Part shown: piece by piece, positions 17,614 to 30,608 of the stretch
How positions within the stretch are numbered: position 1 is the first letter of the stretch
Layout of the letters: every line of letters starts with the position of its first letter
Assembly: GCF_013694095.1 (NCBI RefSeq)
Contig: NZ_JACEFB010000001.1
Span: forward strand, 186,001-250,000
Length of the DNA: 64,000 bases
Reading direction: 5' to 3'
From: Thermogemmata fonticola
Lineage (GTDB): Bacteria > Planctomycetota > Planctomycetia > Gemmatales > Gemmataceae
Translations under genes and position numbers: made by a program
The notes under the pieces: generated by a model
Told to the model about the DNA's origin: nothing
The model's input: only the letters and a program-made list of their open reading frames with translations
Database searches by the model: none

Positions 17614-17808
17614 GCTCTTTCCTCGCATCGAGTACGCACCGACAGCCGGACCGTCAGTGCGGAACTCATCGCGAGGAAAGGCGACCCCGAAGCTCGTGGT
17701 CAAGTCCTTCGCGAACACCGGCGAGACGACGACAGACCCGTCCGGTGCTTCCGGCTACCACCATTCTAGCCGGGGCACATAAAAAGTACACGGGCCACGG
17801 AAGAGCAG
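17614..17808. other. Non-coding upstream region of the RepA-like gene
   Basis: No supported gene. The segment probably contains the RepA-like gene's promoter; a convincing promoter could not be identified. Confidence 0.4.
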
Positions 17809-17851
17809 TCCGGGGGTGCTGGTCAGACGAATCCGGGGGTGCTGGTCAGAC
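17806..17851. repeat. Two tandem 23-bp repeat units
   Basis: The 20-bp core TCCGGGGGTGCTGGTCAGAC occurs at 17809-17828 and again at 17832-17851, giving a 23-bp period. The position about 200 bp upstream of the RepA-like gene suggests protein-binding (iteron or operator) sites. Only two copies exist. Confidence 0.6.
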
Positions 17852-18065
17852 AAATCGGGCCACCCCTCGGATACGCCGCCGGATACGCCGTCCCCGACCG
17901 CCAACGCCTGGCAAAGGCGACCAGGGACGACTACGCGAACATGCTCAATCGGGCGACTGGAGGGGACGAGCGGGGAGGGGCCAGATCTTCTGAAAACCAA
18001 AAGGCCGAACCCCTGGGAATACCGCTCGCGACGGGCTTCCCAGGGCGTTCGGCCATTCCAGCAAG
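17852..18065. other. Non-coding segment between tandem repeat and tRNA
   Basis: No supported gene. Short open frames lack ribosome-binding sites. This is the last element sequence before the tRNA-Ser boundary and may contain integrase-binding arm sites; none can be recognised by eye. Confidence 0.35.
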
Positions 18066-18152
18066 CGGAGGGAGTGGGATTCGAACCCACGGTCGGGTCG
18101 CCCCGACGGTGCTTTTCAAGAGCACTGCCTTAAACCACTCGGCCATCCCTCC
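18066..18152 (-). tRNA. tRNA-Ser(UGA)
   Basis: A complete 87-nt class II tRNA on the minus strand. The acceptor stem GGAGGGA pairs with TCCCTCC, the discriminator base is G, the anticodon stem GTGCT/AGCAC encloses loop CTTGAAA with anticodon TGA, and there is a long variable arm and T-loop GTTCGAATC. No CCA is encoded. It lies at the boundary between element and chromosomal genes, beside a broken second tRNA-Ser. Confidence 0.95.
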
Positions 18153-18170
18153 ACGGACCCCCGGAGGGGG

Positions 18171-18209
18171 TTTCAAGACCGGTGCAATCAACCGCTCTGC
18201 CACCCTTCC
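18171..18209 (-). pseudogene. 5' half of a second tRNA-Ser(UGA), broken after the anticodon loop
   Basis: On the minus strand the sequence opens with acceptor GGAAGGG, continues through a D-arm with compensating GCA/TGC pairs, and reaches anticodon stem CCGGT and loop CTTGAAA. The expected ACCGG 3' stem strand is replaced by CCCCC and no T-arm follows. The next complete feature, 19 bases on, is the intact tRNA-Ser(UGA). This is the signature of a tRNA gene split at the anticodon loop by integration. Confidence 0.75.
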
Positions 18210-18559
18210 TACTCGTACATGCTAAATTATATCGTATGAGTAACCCCGGAGTGAAAACAATCACGCGAGCTGCCGATACATGGTACCCGGTAGCTTCCTT
18301 GAGTTTTAGGGTACGATACCATTGACCCTCCAGCCGCGGAATATCAGATTCATCCACGAAACGAATCCGCTGCACGGGATGAATCCCAAAAAAACAAGAT
18401 TGAGTGAACAGAATACTAACGAAACAGTCATACTGGGTGGTGTTCTGCGACGAGACAGAGACTCGGCTATAAATTCTGGGCTGGAGACGGAATAGACCAT
18501 AGAGTTCGCTGTCGTCTTCGACCTGGACTGCTTTCCCGCCTTCGAGGAGAAGTTTTCCG
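18210..18559. other. Chromosomal intergenic region upstream of the dehydrogenase gene
   Basis: No gene is supported. The region is more AT rich than its surroundings and should contain promoters for the tRNA gene (minus strand) and the dehydrogenase gene (plus strand). GAGGAG at about 18542-18547 is the ribosome-binding site of the next gene. Confidence 0.5.
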
Positions 18560-21500
18560 ATGCGACTTGCACTTCCTGGGATTGCCATCGTGTTCCTGTT
18601 GGCGTGGTGGGGATGGAGCATGCCGACCTTGGCGCAAGTGCCTTCAAGCGCTTCACCCCTGCCAGAAGACTTTGCCCAGCCGCAATCTCCGCCGCGGCCC
18701 GCCCCTTTCCCCGTCCGCCTGGTAGACCAGGGACAATGGGATCCGCGCTTGAAAGGCTACTACCTGCCGGAAGGATTCCAACTGGAAATCGTCATCAGCG
18801 AGCCGGAGGTGATCAATCCCGTGGGCATGACCTTCGCTCCTGATGGCACGCTGTTTGTCCTCGAATGGCGGCCCGATCCCGTCACGGGGGACCGCTGGTA
18901 TGAAGTGAAGGAAACGTTCCGCTATCGTGACGGTAGCACGCGCCAGGTCGCCACCATGAAGAAGTTCACCTTCGACCTGGTCAAGCAGTTCACCTACAAT
19001 CCAGCCACGGGGAAGTTCCATCCTCCCAAGGTGATCATCGCCGAAGAGCTGCCGTCGTCGATCCTGTACCATGATGGCTGGCTGTACGTGACCGGGCGAG
19101 GTACAGTCCGGCGTTGGCGGCAGGGAGTCCAGGTCGGGATCGGCGGCCCCGGTACGGAACGTCCCGTCAACCCTAACGATCCCTGGAGCGTGCGGGAAAT
19201 TATCGCTCAGGGTTTTTGCGGCTTCCACCATCATCAGGTCTCTGGGCTGACCATCGGAAATGATGGGCTACTCTACATCACCAGTGGCGATGATGACAAC
19301 TATGTGGAAGGGTCGGATGGAAGCCGGGCGACAGTGCTCCGGACGGGAGCGGTCTTTCGTTGCCGCCTGGACGGTTCCCAAATGGAAGTGTATTCCATCG
19401 GCTACCGCAATCCTTATCGCGATCTGGCCCATGATGACAAATTCAATTGGTTCCACGTGGATAACGACAATGAAGACGGCAGCAAGTTCATGGGCTGCCG
19501 CATTCTGCATGTCGCAGAAGGAACCGATTTCGGCTGGCGGCTGCTCCTGGGAGCGCGATGCTGCCGCCCGGATCATACCCGCGGGGCCATTGCCGGGGAG
19601 TTGCCGGGAAAAGTCCCACCGATGCTCAAGACCGGTCGCGGTTCTCCCGCCGGTTTGATGATCTACCATGATACCCGAATCCCGCCCCAATATCGCGGCT
19701 TGCTCTACTATCCGGATGTTTTCCGGAAATTGGTGCGAGCTTACAAGGTGGCTCCGGAGGGAGCGACATTCAAAATCACTCATGAGATGGAATTTTTCAA
19801 AAGTGATGACCCACTCTTCCGTCCCTGTCAGATGATCATTGGCCCGGATGGGGCCATCTACGTGTGCGATTGGCGCACGGATTCGGGAGGGGCCGGGAAG
19901 CTCTCCGGCGATGGGCAACACGGCCGTATCTACCGCATCACTTGGCAGGGCACAGCCGAGCAAGCGGCACTTCCCCGCCGCGGCATGGACTCCTGGTGGA
20001 AGATTCGGCAATTGCCTCTGCCTCAACTGATCGAAGCTCTGGGTCGGCCCGACCTGACCGACCGCGTGGAAGCCCGCAAGGAATTGGTCCGCCGGGGTGC
20101 CGAGGCGCGGGATCAGGTGCTGGTGTACCTGCAACGGGGTGGCTTCCGGGATCAGGATGAAGCCCGATTGCCGGCCTTGGGGGTGCTCATGGCGGGATGG
20201 AATGCCGCTGTGCAGAACTATTTTCTCCACTGCCTCCAGGACCCATCGCCGGATGTTCGCCGGTGTGTCGTCGAGGGTTTGGCTCTTTACGCTGATCGCT
20301 CCGACCCGCGCTTGCTCGAAGAATTGCTCAAGAAACTCGGCGATCCGGAGCCGGCCGTGCGGCGTGCCGTGGCCCTGGCCCTGGGGCGCATCGGCGGACC
20401 TCCCGTCGCTCAAGCCTTGGTCAACAATTACCTAGCGGACCTCAAGGGGGACCCCTTCCTTAAGGATGGCTACCTCCGCGCCTTAGAGCGGCTAGGTAAG
20501 CCGGGAATCGAAGCCATACTCGCCCTGGCTGCCAGCGGGGACCGAGAGCGGAACATCGCCGTGGAGATGTACCAGGCTCTGCGCAGCCGAGAGGCGGCGG
20601 AACTGCTCCCCCAATTGCTCGAACGCCCCGATCTGTCGGTGGCCCAACGGGCGGCCTTAGTTCGCTCCTTCGGGAATTACCTCTTCGATCCGCCGTTGTC
20701 TTTACGCCCCCTCACCGAGTATCTCCAGCGTCGGCCGGGGGAACATCTCGACGTCGTGCGAGCGGCTATCGAAGTGTTCGCTGCCAGTGGTGAGGAAAAC
20801 TCCCAGCAAGCGGTGCAACTGGTGGAGCGGCTCCTGCGAGACCCACGGGCCGAAGCCCGTCGTGTCGGTATCACCGCGGCAGAAGACTTGCGCTTGCGCC
20901 CCGTCGTGCCCCTGTTGATCGAATTGGTGACTCATGACCGCCACTCGGAAGCGGATCGCCTCGCTGCGGTCCGTGCCCTGCGGATGATCAACGACCCCCG
21001 TGCCGCCCCAGTGCTGCGGGACATCGTTCAGGGCGGGTATCCCGCGGTCGTCAAAGTCGAAGCCCTCCAGGCCCTGAGACTGATGAGGCCCGCGGAAGCC
21101 CAGGCGATCGCCCAACGCTTGCTCGATGAAGCCGACCCCCAACTGCTCGCCGAAGCAATCGCCATTCTGACCCCCACTAAAGCGGGTGCCCGGCTTGTGG
21201 CGGAGCGCTACCTCGCCCGGAAGATTCCGCAAGACTACTATCCGCAAATCACCGAAGCGCTCCAGAAATTCGCTGATGACCCTGCCTTAGCGAAGTTGCG
21301 CGCTGAGGTCCTGCGCGGCGGGCTGCTCTTGTCCTTGGAACCCGGCCAAATCGAAAAGATCCGCCGCCTCGTGGAGGAAAAAGGCAATCCCAAACGGGGG
21401 CGGGAGATTTACCTGAACGCCCGTTTGGTCGCTTGCGTCAGTTGCCATCGCTTGGAGGGAGTCGGCGGCGCAGTCGGACCAGACTTAACCCGCATTTGGG

Positions 21501-22261
21501 ACACGATGTCTTTGGACAAAATCTTGGAGTCCATCCTCGATCCGAGCCGCGAGATTAAGGAAGGCTTCCAAACTTACCGCCTGACCACCACGGAAGAGCA
21601 GGTCTTCACGGGCTTGAAAGTCCTGGAAAACGGCCGGGAAGTGGTGCTCCGGGAGTCCACCGGGCGCGACATCCGCATTTCCCGCGAACAGATCGAATCC
21701 CTGACGCCCTTGAAAGTCTCCCTCATGCCGGACAACGCCGTTGCCTTGCTGAGCCTGGATCAATTTATCGACCTGCTCGCTTTCCTCAAGAACCGCCAGG
21801 AGCAGGAGGCCTTGCGAGGGATGGTCGTGGAAGTACAAGCCAGTCCGGCGATGCGGCCGTCTCCGAATAATGGACCTCCTGCCATCGCTGATTCCTCCTG
21901 GCGCCTGATTGCTGCGGAAGCCAACGGGGATCTGGCCTTAGATTCCCTGCTCCCAGAACCCCGGAGTGTGGCCTACCTGCGCGTGTATGTCCACAGTCCC
22001 AAGGATCAAACCGTGCAACTCATTGCCCAAGGGACTGGTTTGACCCGCCTCTGGCTGGAGCAAAAGATCATGGGGCGGGAAGTGGCGGGCCAGCCGCTCC
22101 AGCAGCCGCTCCCCCTCAAAGCCGGTTGGAATGGGTTGATCCTGGAGGTACGGCGGGATCAACAGCCGCCGCGCCTCACCTTGCAGGTGCAGGGGGAAAA
22201 CCTCCGCGTGGCCTCCCGTCCTCTCGATCTGCCGGCTAACCCGAATCCTTCCGGTCGCTAA
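18560..22261 (+). CDS. PVC-type membrane-bound dehydrogenase with HEAT repeats and haem domain
   Basis: A 1233-aa exported protein. Residues 1-26 form a signal peptide ending in LAQ. The next about 400 residues form the beta-propeller of the Pirellula/Verrucomicrobium 'putative membrane-bound dehydrogenase' family (TIGR02604-like), related to sugar dehydrogenases. From about 470 to 900 there are HEAT-like repeats. A C-terminal domain of the matching haem-binding family (TIGR02603-like) contains one c-type haem motif, CVSCH, at about residue 959, and a downstream GPDLTRIWD segment. Such proteins are abundant in planctomycetes and probably oxidise carbohydrate-derived substrates in the periplasm, passing electrons to the haem; the substrate is unknown. 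A GAGGAG ribosome-binding site precedes the ATG. Confidence 0.87.
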   Translation: MRLALPGIAIVFLLAWWGWSMPTLAQVPSSASPLPEDFAQPQSPPRPAPFPVRLVDQGQWDPRLKGYYLPEGFQLEIVISEPEVINPVGMTFAPDGTLFVLEWRPDPVTGDRWYEVKETFRYRDGSTRQVATMKKFTFDLVKQFTYNPATGKFHPPKVIIAEELPSSILYHDGWLYVTGRGTVRRWRQGVQVGIGGPGTERPVNPNDPWSVREIIAQGFCGFHHHQVSGLTIGNDGLLYITSGDDDNYVEGSDGSRATVLRTGAVFRCRLDGSQMEVYSIGYRNPYRDLAHDDKFNWFHVDNDNEDGSKFMGCRILHVAEGTDFGWRLLLGARCCRPDHTRGAIAGELPGKVPPMLKTGRGSPAGLMIYHDTRIPPQYRGLLYYPDVFRKLVRAYKVAPEGATFKITHEMEFFKSDDPLFRPCQMIIGPDGAIYVCDWRTDSGGAGKLSGDGQHGRIYRITWQGTAEQAALPRRGMDSWWKIRQLPLPQLIEALGRPDLTDRVEARKELVRRGAEARDQVLVYLQRGGFRDQDEARLPALGVLMAGWNAAVQNYFLHCLQDPSPDVRRCVVEGLALYADRSDPRLLEELLKKLGDPEPAVRRAVALALGRIGGPPVAQALVNNYLADLKGDPFLKDGYLRALERLGKPGIEAILALAASGDRERNIAVEMYQALRSREAAELLPQLLERPDLSVAQRAALVRSFGNYLFDPPLSLRPLTEYLQRRPGEHLDVVRAAIEVFAASGEENSQQAVQLVERLLRDPRAEARRVGITAAEDLRLRPVVPLLIELVTHDRHSEADRLAAVRALRMINDPRAAPVLRDIVQGGYPAVVKVEALQALRLMRPAEAQAIAQRLLDEADPQLLAEAIAILTPTKAGARLVAERYLARKIPQDYYPQITEALQKFADDPALAKLRAEVLRGGLLLSLEPGQIEKIRRLVEEKGNPKRGREIYLNARLVACVSCHRLEGVGGAVGPDLTRIWDTMSLDKILESILDPSREIKEGFQTYRLTTTEEQVFTGLKVLENGREVVLRESTGRDIRISREQIESLTPLKVSLMPDNAVALLSLDQFIDLLAFLKNRQEQEALRGMVVEVQASPAMRPSPNNGPPAIADSSWRLIAAEANGDLALDSLLPEPRSVAYLRVYVHSPKDQTVQLIAQGTGLTRLWLEQKIMGREVAGQPLQQPLPLKAGWNGLILEVRRDQQPPRLTLQVQGENLRVASRPLDLPANPNPSGR

Positions 22262-22352
22262 TCCCTCGGATTCCCACCGGTTGATTAGGAGCGGGACAAG
22301 GGAATCGGGTGGATTCCTCTCATTCCGATGGGTTTCCGATCGGTTCCAACTG

Positions 22353-22379
22353 TAAAAATAAAGCAGGGAGGTCCCCTGC
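22353..22379 (-). terminator. Rho-independent terminator of the receiver-like gene
   Basis: On the minus strand a GCAGGG/CCCTGC-type stem (arms 22363-22368 and 22374-22379, 5-nt loop) is followed directly by a T-rich run (22353-22362). It lies 56 bp past the end of the minus-strand gene. Confidence 0.8.
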
Positions 22380-22434
22380 CTTCCTGGACAGCTTCGCTCC
22401 AGTGTGCTTCGGCAACCGTCCCGCTTTATCTCTG

Positions 22435-22842
22435 TCACTGGCAGATTTCCCGCAAAAGAGCGGCCAGCCCTTGATGGCCATTCACGTAAGTCGCCCCGAC
22501 AAACCGAGCAAATCGCGCCGCCGCGGGATCAACCCCCGTTCCGACCAGCAGGATACGGATTTTGGGCCGGGCTTGTTTCACTTTCGCCGCGATCAAGAAG
22601 CCGCTCTCGTCCCGCGTGTGCAAAGGCAGGATCACGACCTGCGGCCGGCGGGAAAGAATCGCGCAAGCCAGTTCGCTGGAACCGGTCAAGCGGAACACCT
22701 CCCAACCAGCTTGGCGGCACAACGCTGCCAGTTCCCCACTCCACGGCATGGAGCCGACAATAACGAGCCGCTGCTTCTGCGGTTCCACAATCCATCCCGT
22801 GGTGTAGGACTCGATTTTCCGGCCTTCGCGTGTGGCACACAC
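22435..22842 (-). CDS. Degenerate response-regulator receiver-like protein
   Basis: About 135 aa with the alternating alpha/beta pattern of a CheY-like receiver domain: LVIVGSMPW (strand 1), RPQVVILPLHTRDESG (strand 3), IRILLVGTGVD (strand 4) and GATYVNG (strand 5). The phosphoacceptor Asp expected after strand 3 is a Pro (ILPLHT) and the acidic pocket of strand 1 is missing, so it is probably a pseudo-receiver that acts by protein contact, not phosphotransfer. GTG 22842 is chosen because AAGGAG lies 8 nt upstream; a GTG at 22875 is an alternative. No output domain is fused and no histidine kinase adjoins. A terminator follows. Confidence 0.6.
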   Translation of the reverse strand: MCATREGRKIESYTTGWIVEPQKQRLVIVGSMPWSGELAALCRQAGWEVFRLTGSSELACAILSRRPQVVILPLHTRDESGFLIAAKVKQARPKIRILLVGTGVDPAAARFARFVGATYVNGHQGLAALLREICQ

Positions 22843-22875
22843 CGCTTCATCTCCTTTCGGGTTGGTTCCCGGCAC

Positions 22876-23245
22876 GGAAACTTCCCTCAGAGGGTATTTC
22901 GTTGCTCCGGCAGGAACCTTTCGCCCTCCGTGGATTCTGACTCTGAGGCCTTAGACCTAACTTTTGGCATCTCGTGAGTTAGGCCCAAGGAGTACGGTCA
23001 TCCAAGCCGAACGGCCGGCAGCATCCACATCCGATCCAGCCGAACGGCTCTTGGTGCTTATTCCTCTTTACCCAGGACAGATTTTGTTGCTCCTTGTCAC
23101 CGGCCATTGCGAAACCTACACCGATGTTCGAGAAGGAGGAGGAAAGGGGGTTGGGACCCGCCCTCTCCCCCTGCGGGACGCATCGGGACAGGAGAAGATA
23201 AGAATCCGCCGGAGCAACGTCGAGGGGCCGGGAACGAGACCACGG
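22876..23245. other. Non-coding stretch at the left edge of the defence island
   Basis: No supported gene. A 10-bp sequence, AGCCGAACGG, occurs twice near 23008-23048. The segment separates chromosomal genes from the hsdM remnant and may contain the insertion junction. Confidence 0.4.
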
Positions 23246-23584
23246 GGAAACCAGTACGAGACCGCCGATGCCCTCCGCGCCAACATGGACGCGGCCGAGT
23301 ACAAGCACGTCGTCCTCGGCCTGATTTTCCTCAAGTACATCTCCGATGCCTTTCGAGGAGCAGTACCCCAGCCCAGGCTCCAGGCCAAACGCTCGCAGGG
23401 GGCCGACCCGGAAGACCCGGTTGAGTACCAGGCTCTCGATGTTTTATATGGGTACCGCGGATAATCGCTCTCGAACCCCTGCAATCGGGCGAAAGAGCTG
23501 ATGATCGGCAAGATCGTGGACGATGCTGTGCTGGTCATCGAACAGGAAAAGCCGTTGGTGATCAGTCTGCTGGAAGGGATTTGA
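23246..23584 (+). pseudogene. Remnant of a second type I methyltransferase gene (hsdM)
   Basis: The segment encodes [20 protein letters not shown] and then [11 protein letters not shown] (23255-23350 region), the classic N-terminus of HsdM. It then degenerates and hits a stop at 23462-23464. A further piece reads KIVDDAVLVIEQEKPL (about 23512-23560), also HsdM-like, in another frame and ends at 23584. There is no catalytic domain. The HsdM family differs from the intact copy that starts at 23587, so this is a leftover from an earlier RM system. Confidence 0.7.
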
Positions 23585-23586
23585 AC

Positions 23587-27296
<3,710 letters not shown>

Positions 27297-27300
<4 letters not shown>

Positions 27301-30194
27301 CCCTCCCCAGTGAACGCCGCACCGTCCAGAACCCCTTTATCCGCTACGCCCAGGAGGCCGGCTGGACCTACCTGCCGCCCGAAGAGGCCCTGCGCCTGCG
27401 CGGCGGCGAAGAGAGCGCCGTCCTGCGTGCCGTGCTGGTGGCACAGTTGCAGCGCCTCAACCCCGGCGTGGTGGATTCAGTTGCCAAAGCCGAGGAGGTC
27501 ATTGCCCGCCTGCTGCGCGTGCGGCCGGATATCGAGGGCAATTTAGAGGCTTGGGAATACCTCAAAGGATTGAAAACCGTCTTCGTGGAAGCTGAACGTC
27601 GCGAAAAGAACTTGCGCCTGCTGGATTTGGCGCACCGGGAAAACAACGCTTTCCACGTCACCGATGAATTCATCTTTAGCAACGGCCGCTTCCGCATCCG
27701 CGCCGATGTGGTGCTGCTGGTGAACGGCATACCGGTCATCGTCGTGGAGACCAAGGCTGCCAGCCGCCTGGAAGGCATCGCCGAGGCGCTCGATCAGGTT
27801 CGCCGCTACCACGCCGAAGCCCCCGAACTGATGGCGCAGGCGCAACTCTTCACGCTCACTCATCTGATTCAGTTCTTCTACGGTCCCACCTGGAATCCCT
27901 CACGCAAAGCGCTCTTTAACTGGAAGGACGAACAGGCCGGCGATTTCGAAACCCTGGTTAAGACTTTCCTCGCGCCGCGGCGCGTGCTGCGAGTACTCAG
28001 CGATTACATCCTTTTTGTGCGCAAAGATGGCGAATTGAGCAAAGCTGTGCTGCGTCCGCACCAGATGCGCGCTACTGAGAAGGTCCTGGCCCGCTTGCAG
28101 GATCCCCAAAAACGCCGTGGCCTGATCTGGCACACCCAAGGCTCCGGCAAGACCTACACCATGATCACCGTGGCCAAGGCGCTTCTGGAAGACTCGCGCT
28201 TTCAAAACCCCACGGTGCTCATGATCGTCGATCGCAACGAACTGCAGCAGCAACTCTTCCAAAACCTGCAGGCCACCGGTTTGGGGCATGCGCGGGTAGC
28301 CGAAAAAAAAGAGCACCTGCAGCAGCTGCTTCGGCAAGATACGCGCGGGCTGATTGTCTCGATGATCCATAAATTCGACGATGCCGATGCCAATCTGAAC
28401 ACCCGCGCCAACATTTTCGTGCTCATCGACGAAGCCCACCGCTCCACCGGCGGCGATTTGGGCAATTACCTCATGGGCGCGCTGCCCAACGCCACCTTCA
28501 TCGGCTTCACCGGCACCCCGATTGACAAGACGAGCCACGGCAAGGGCACGTTCAAGGTCTTCGGCGGCGGCGACCCCGGCGGCTATCTGGACAAATACTC
28601 CATCCGCGAGTCCATCGAAGACGGCACCACTGTGCCGCTGCACTACCAGATGGCTCCCAACGACCTGATCGTCGACCGCGAGACGATGGAGCGCGAGTTC
28701 TGGGCCGCAGCCGAACTCGAGGGCGTGGCCGATGTCGAGGAACTCAACCGCGTGCTCGACCGCGCCGTCACGCTTCGCAACATGCTCAAGAACCCGGAGC
28801 GCGTGGCGCGCATCGCCGCCTTCGTGGCCGACCACTTCCGCCGCGTGGTTCAGCCCATGGGCTACAAGGCCTTCCTGGTGGCCGTGGATCGCGAGGCCTG
28901 CGGCCTGTACAAAGAGGCGCTCGACCGACACCTGCCGCCTGAATGGAGCCGTGTGGTCATCAGCCGCGGACACAACGACCCGCCTGCGCTCAAACGCTAT
29001 CACCTAAGCGACGAGGAAGAGGCCGCCGTGCGCAAGGCCTTCCGCAAGGCCGACGAGCCGCCCTACCTCCTCATCGTCACCGAGAAACTGCTCACCGGCT
29101 ACGACGCGCCCATCCTCTATGCCATGTACCTGGACAAACCCATGCGCGACCACGTGCTGCTCCAGGCCATCGCCCGCGTCAACCGCCCGTATGAGGATGA
29201 TTCGGGCCGCCGCAAGACCAACGGCCTGATCCTGGACTTCGTGGGCATCTTCGACAACCTGGAACGCGCCCTGGCCTTCGATTCCCAGGACGTGGAGGGG
29301 GTGATCGAAGGGCTGGAGGTGCTGCAGGAACACTTTGACCGCCTGATGACCCGAGCGCGCGCCGAGTTCTTGCCCATTGCTCAAGGACCCACCGCCGACA
29401 AAGCCGCCGAGTCCGCTCTGCTGCACTTCCGCGACAAAGAAGTACGCGAGGCTTTCTACCGCTTCTTTCGCGAATTGGAAGAGACCTACGAAATTCTCTC
29501 TCCCGATCCTTTCCTGCGGCCCTATCTGGAGGACTACCAGCGTCTGGTGGAGTTGTACCGCCTGCTGCGCAGCGCCTACGAGCCAGGCGTGCCAGTGGAC
29601 AAGTCGTTTCTGCGCAAGACCGCGGAGATCGTCCAGCAGCACACTGCTACCCGGACCTTGCGTGAACCGAGCGCTACTTACGAAATCGGTGCTGCAGCCC
29701 TGCTCGCTTTGATTCGCGAGGAGAAGCCAGAGACGGTCAAGGTCTTCAATTTGCTGCGCGAACTCCATCGCTTGATGGAAGAACAAGGCCGCCAACAGCC
29801 CTATCTCATCCCTATCGGTGAGCGAGCAGAAGCCATCCGCCAAGCGTTTGAGGCGCGCCAACTCAACAGTCAGCAAGCGCTGGCCGAACTGGAGAACCTG
29901 GTTCAGGGCCTGTGGGAAGCTGAGTCCCAGCGCAAGGAGAGCAATCTTTCCGCGCAAGCCTTTGCCGTAGCCTGGTGGGCGCGGGTGCAAAAGAGCATGA
30001 GTGCAGAAAAAGCCGAGTGCTTAGCCGCTGCCGTGGAGCAGATCTTCCAGCAATTTCCCCACTGGGCAGCCAGCAGCCACCAGGAACGGGAACTGCGCCA
30101 GGCGCTCTACAAGCCCCTGATCGAGGCCGGCGTTCAGGAGATGGTGGCCTGGGCCGACGAGATGCTCACCCTGCTGCGGAGGATTGCCTCATGA
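27297..30194 (+). CDS. hsdR: Type I restriction endonuclease subunit HsdR
   Basis: A 965-aa motor and nuclease subunit that translocates and cuts unmethylated DNA. The N-terminal PD-(D/E)XK nuclease shows RADVVLLVNGIPVIVVETKA (the Asp near 137, E-T-K near 151-153). SF2 motor motifs follow: Walker A TQGSGKT at about residues 280-286, DEAH at about 378-381, and FTGTPID motif III. The C-terminal about 300 residues are helical, as usual. The start overlaps the RAYT stop by ATGA and the stop overlaps the metallopeptidase start by ATGA. Length and motifs are normal, so the RM system looks functional. Confidence 0.94.
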
Positions 30195-30547
30195 TGCAAC
30201 CATCGCCGCTGGCTGAAGCCATCACCCGCGACCTGCTGATTGCTGAAGCATACACGTGGGCGCGGCGCATTGGCGTAGCCGATCGCCTGCAGGAAGTCCA
30301 CGTGCGGCCGATGCGTCGCAAATGGGCCAGCATCTCCACCCGTGGCAGGCTCACCCTGAGCAGCGATCTATTGAGGCAGCCGGCCGCCTTTCGCCGGGAG
30401 GTGTTGGTACACGAACTGGTGCACCTCAAATTGGGTCACGGTTTGCATAACGCGCTTTTCTATGCCTTGGTGCGAGCTTATTGTTCGAGCGAGGGGCAGG
30501 ACACGAAAGAAAAGCACCCTACCCTTGCGCTGAACCGAAACCATTGA
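30191..30547 (+). CDS. M48/YgjP-type (DUF45) metallopeptidase
   Basis: A 118-aa small metal-dependent hydrolase. The zinc motif HELVHLKLGH lies at about residues 74-83, after the KWASISTRGRLTLSS strand typical of DUF45/YgjP proteins. It overlaps hsdR by 4 bp, and such genes are commonly found next to hsdR. The role in the system is not established; processing or turnover of an RM subunit is conceivable. It is shorter than full-length YgjP (about 230 aa) and seems to lack the N-terminal portion, which is common for the RM-linked version. Confidence 0.75.
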   Translation: MMQPSPLAEAITRDLLIAEAYTWARRIGVADRLQEVHVRPMRRKWASISTRGRLTLSSDLLRQPAAFRREVLVHELVHLKLGHGLHNALFYALVRAYCSSEGQDTKEKHPTLALNRNH

Positions 30548-30608
30548 AATCCGGTTCCAGCTCTGATGGGGCTCAACGTTGTTGATGTGTGTCCGTTGGG
30601 ATTCTGTG

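Noticed and set aside
1-18065. Possible CRISPR array near the type I-G genes
   Set aside because: No regularly spaced repeat of 25-40 bp with unique spacers was seen on either side of the cas genes within the window.
19268-20413. 381-codon open frame antisense to the dehydrogenase gene
   Set aside because: Shadow of a well-supported gene.
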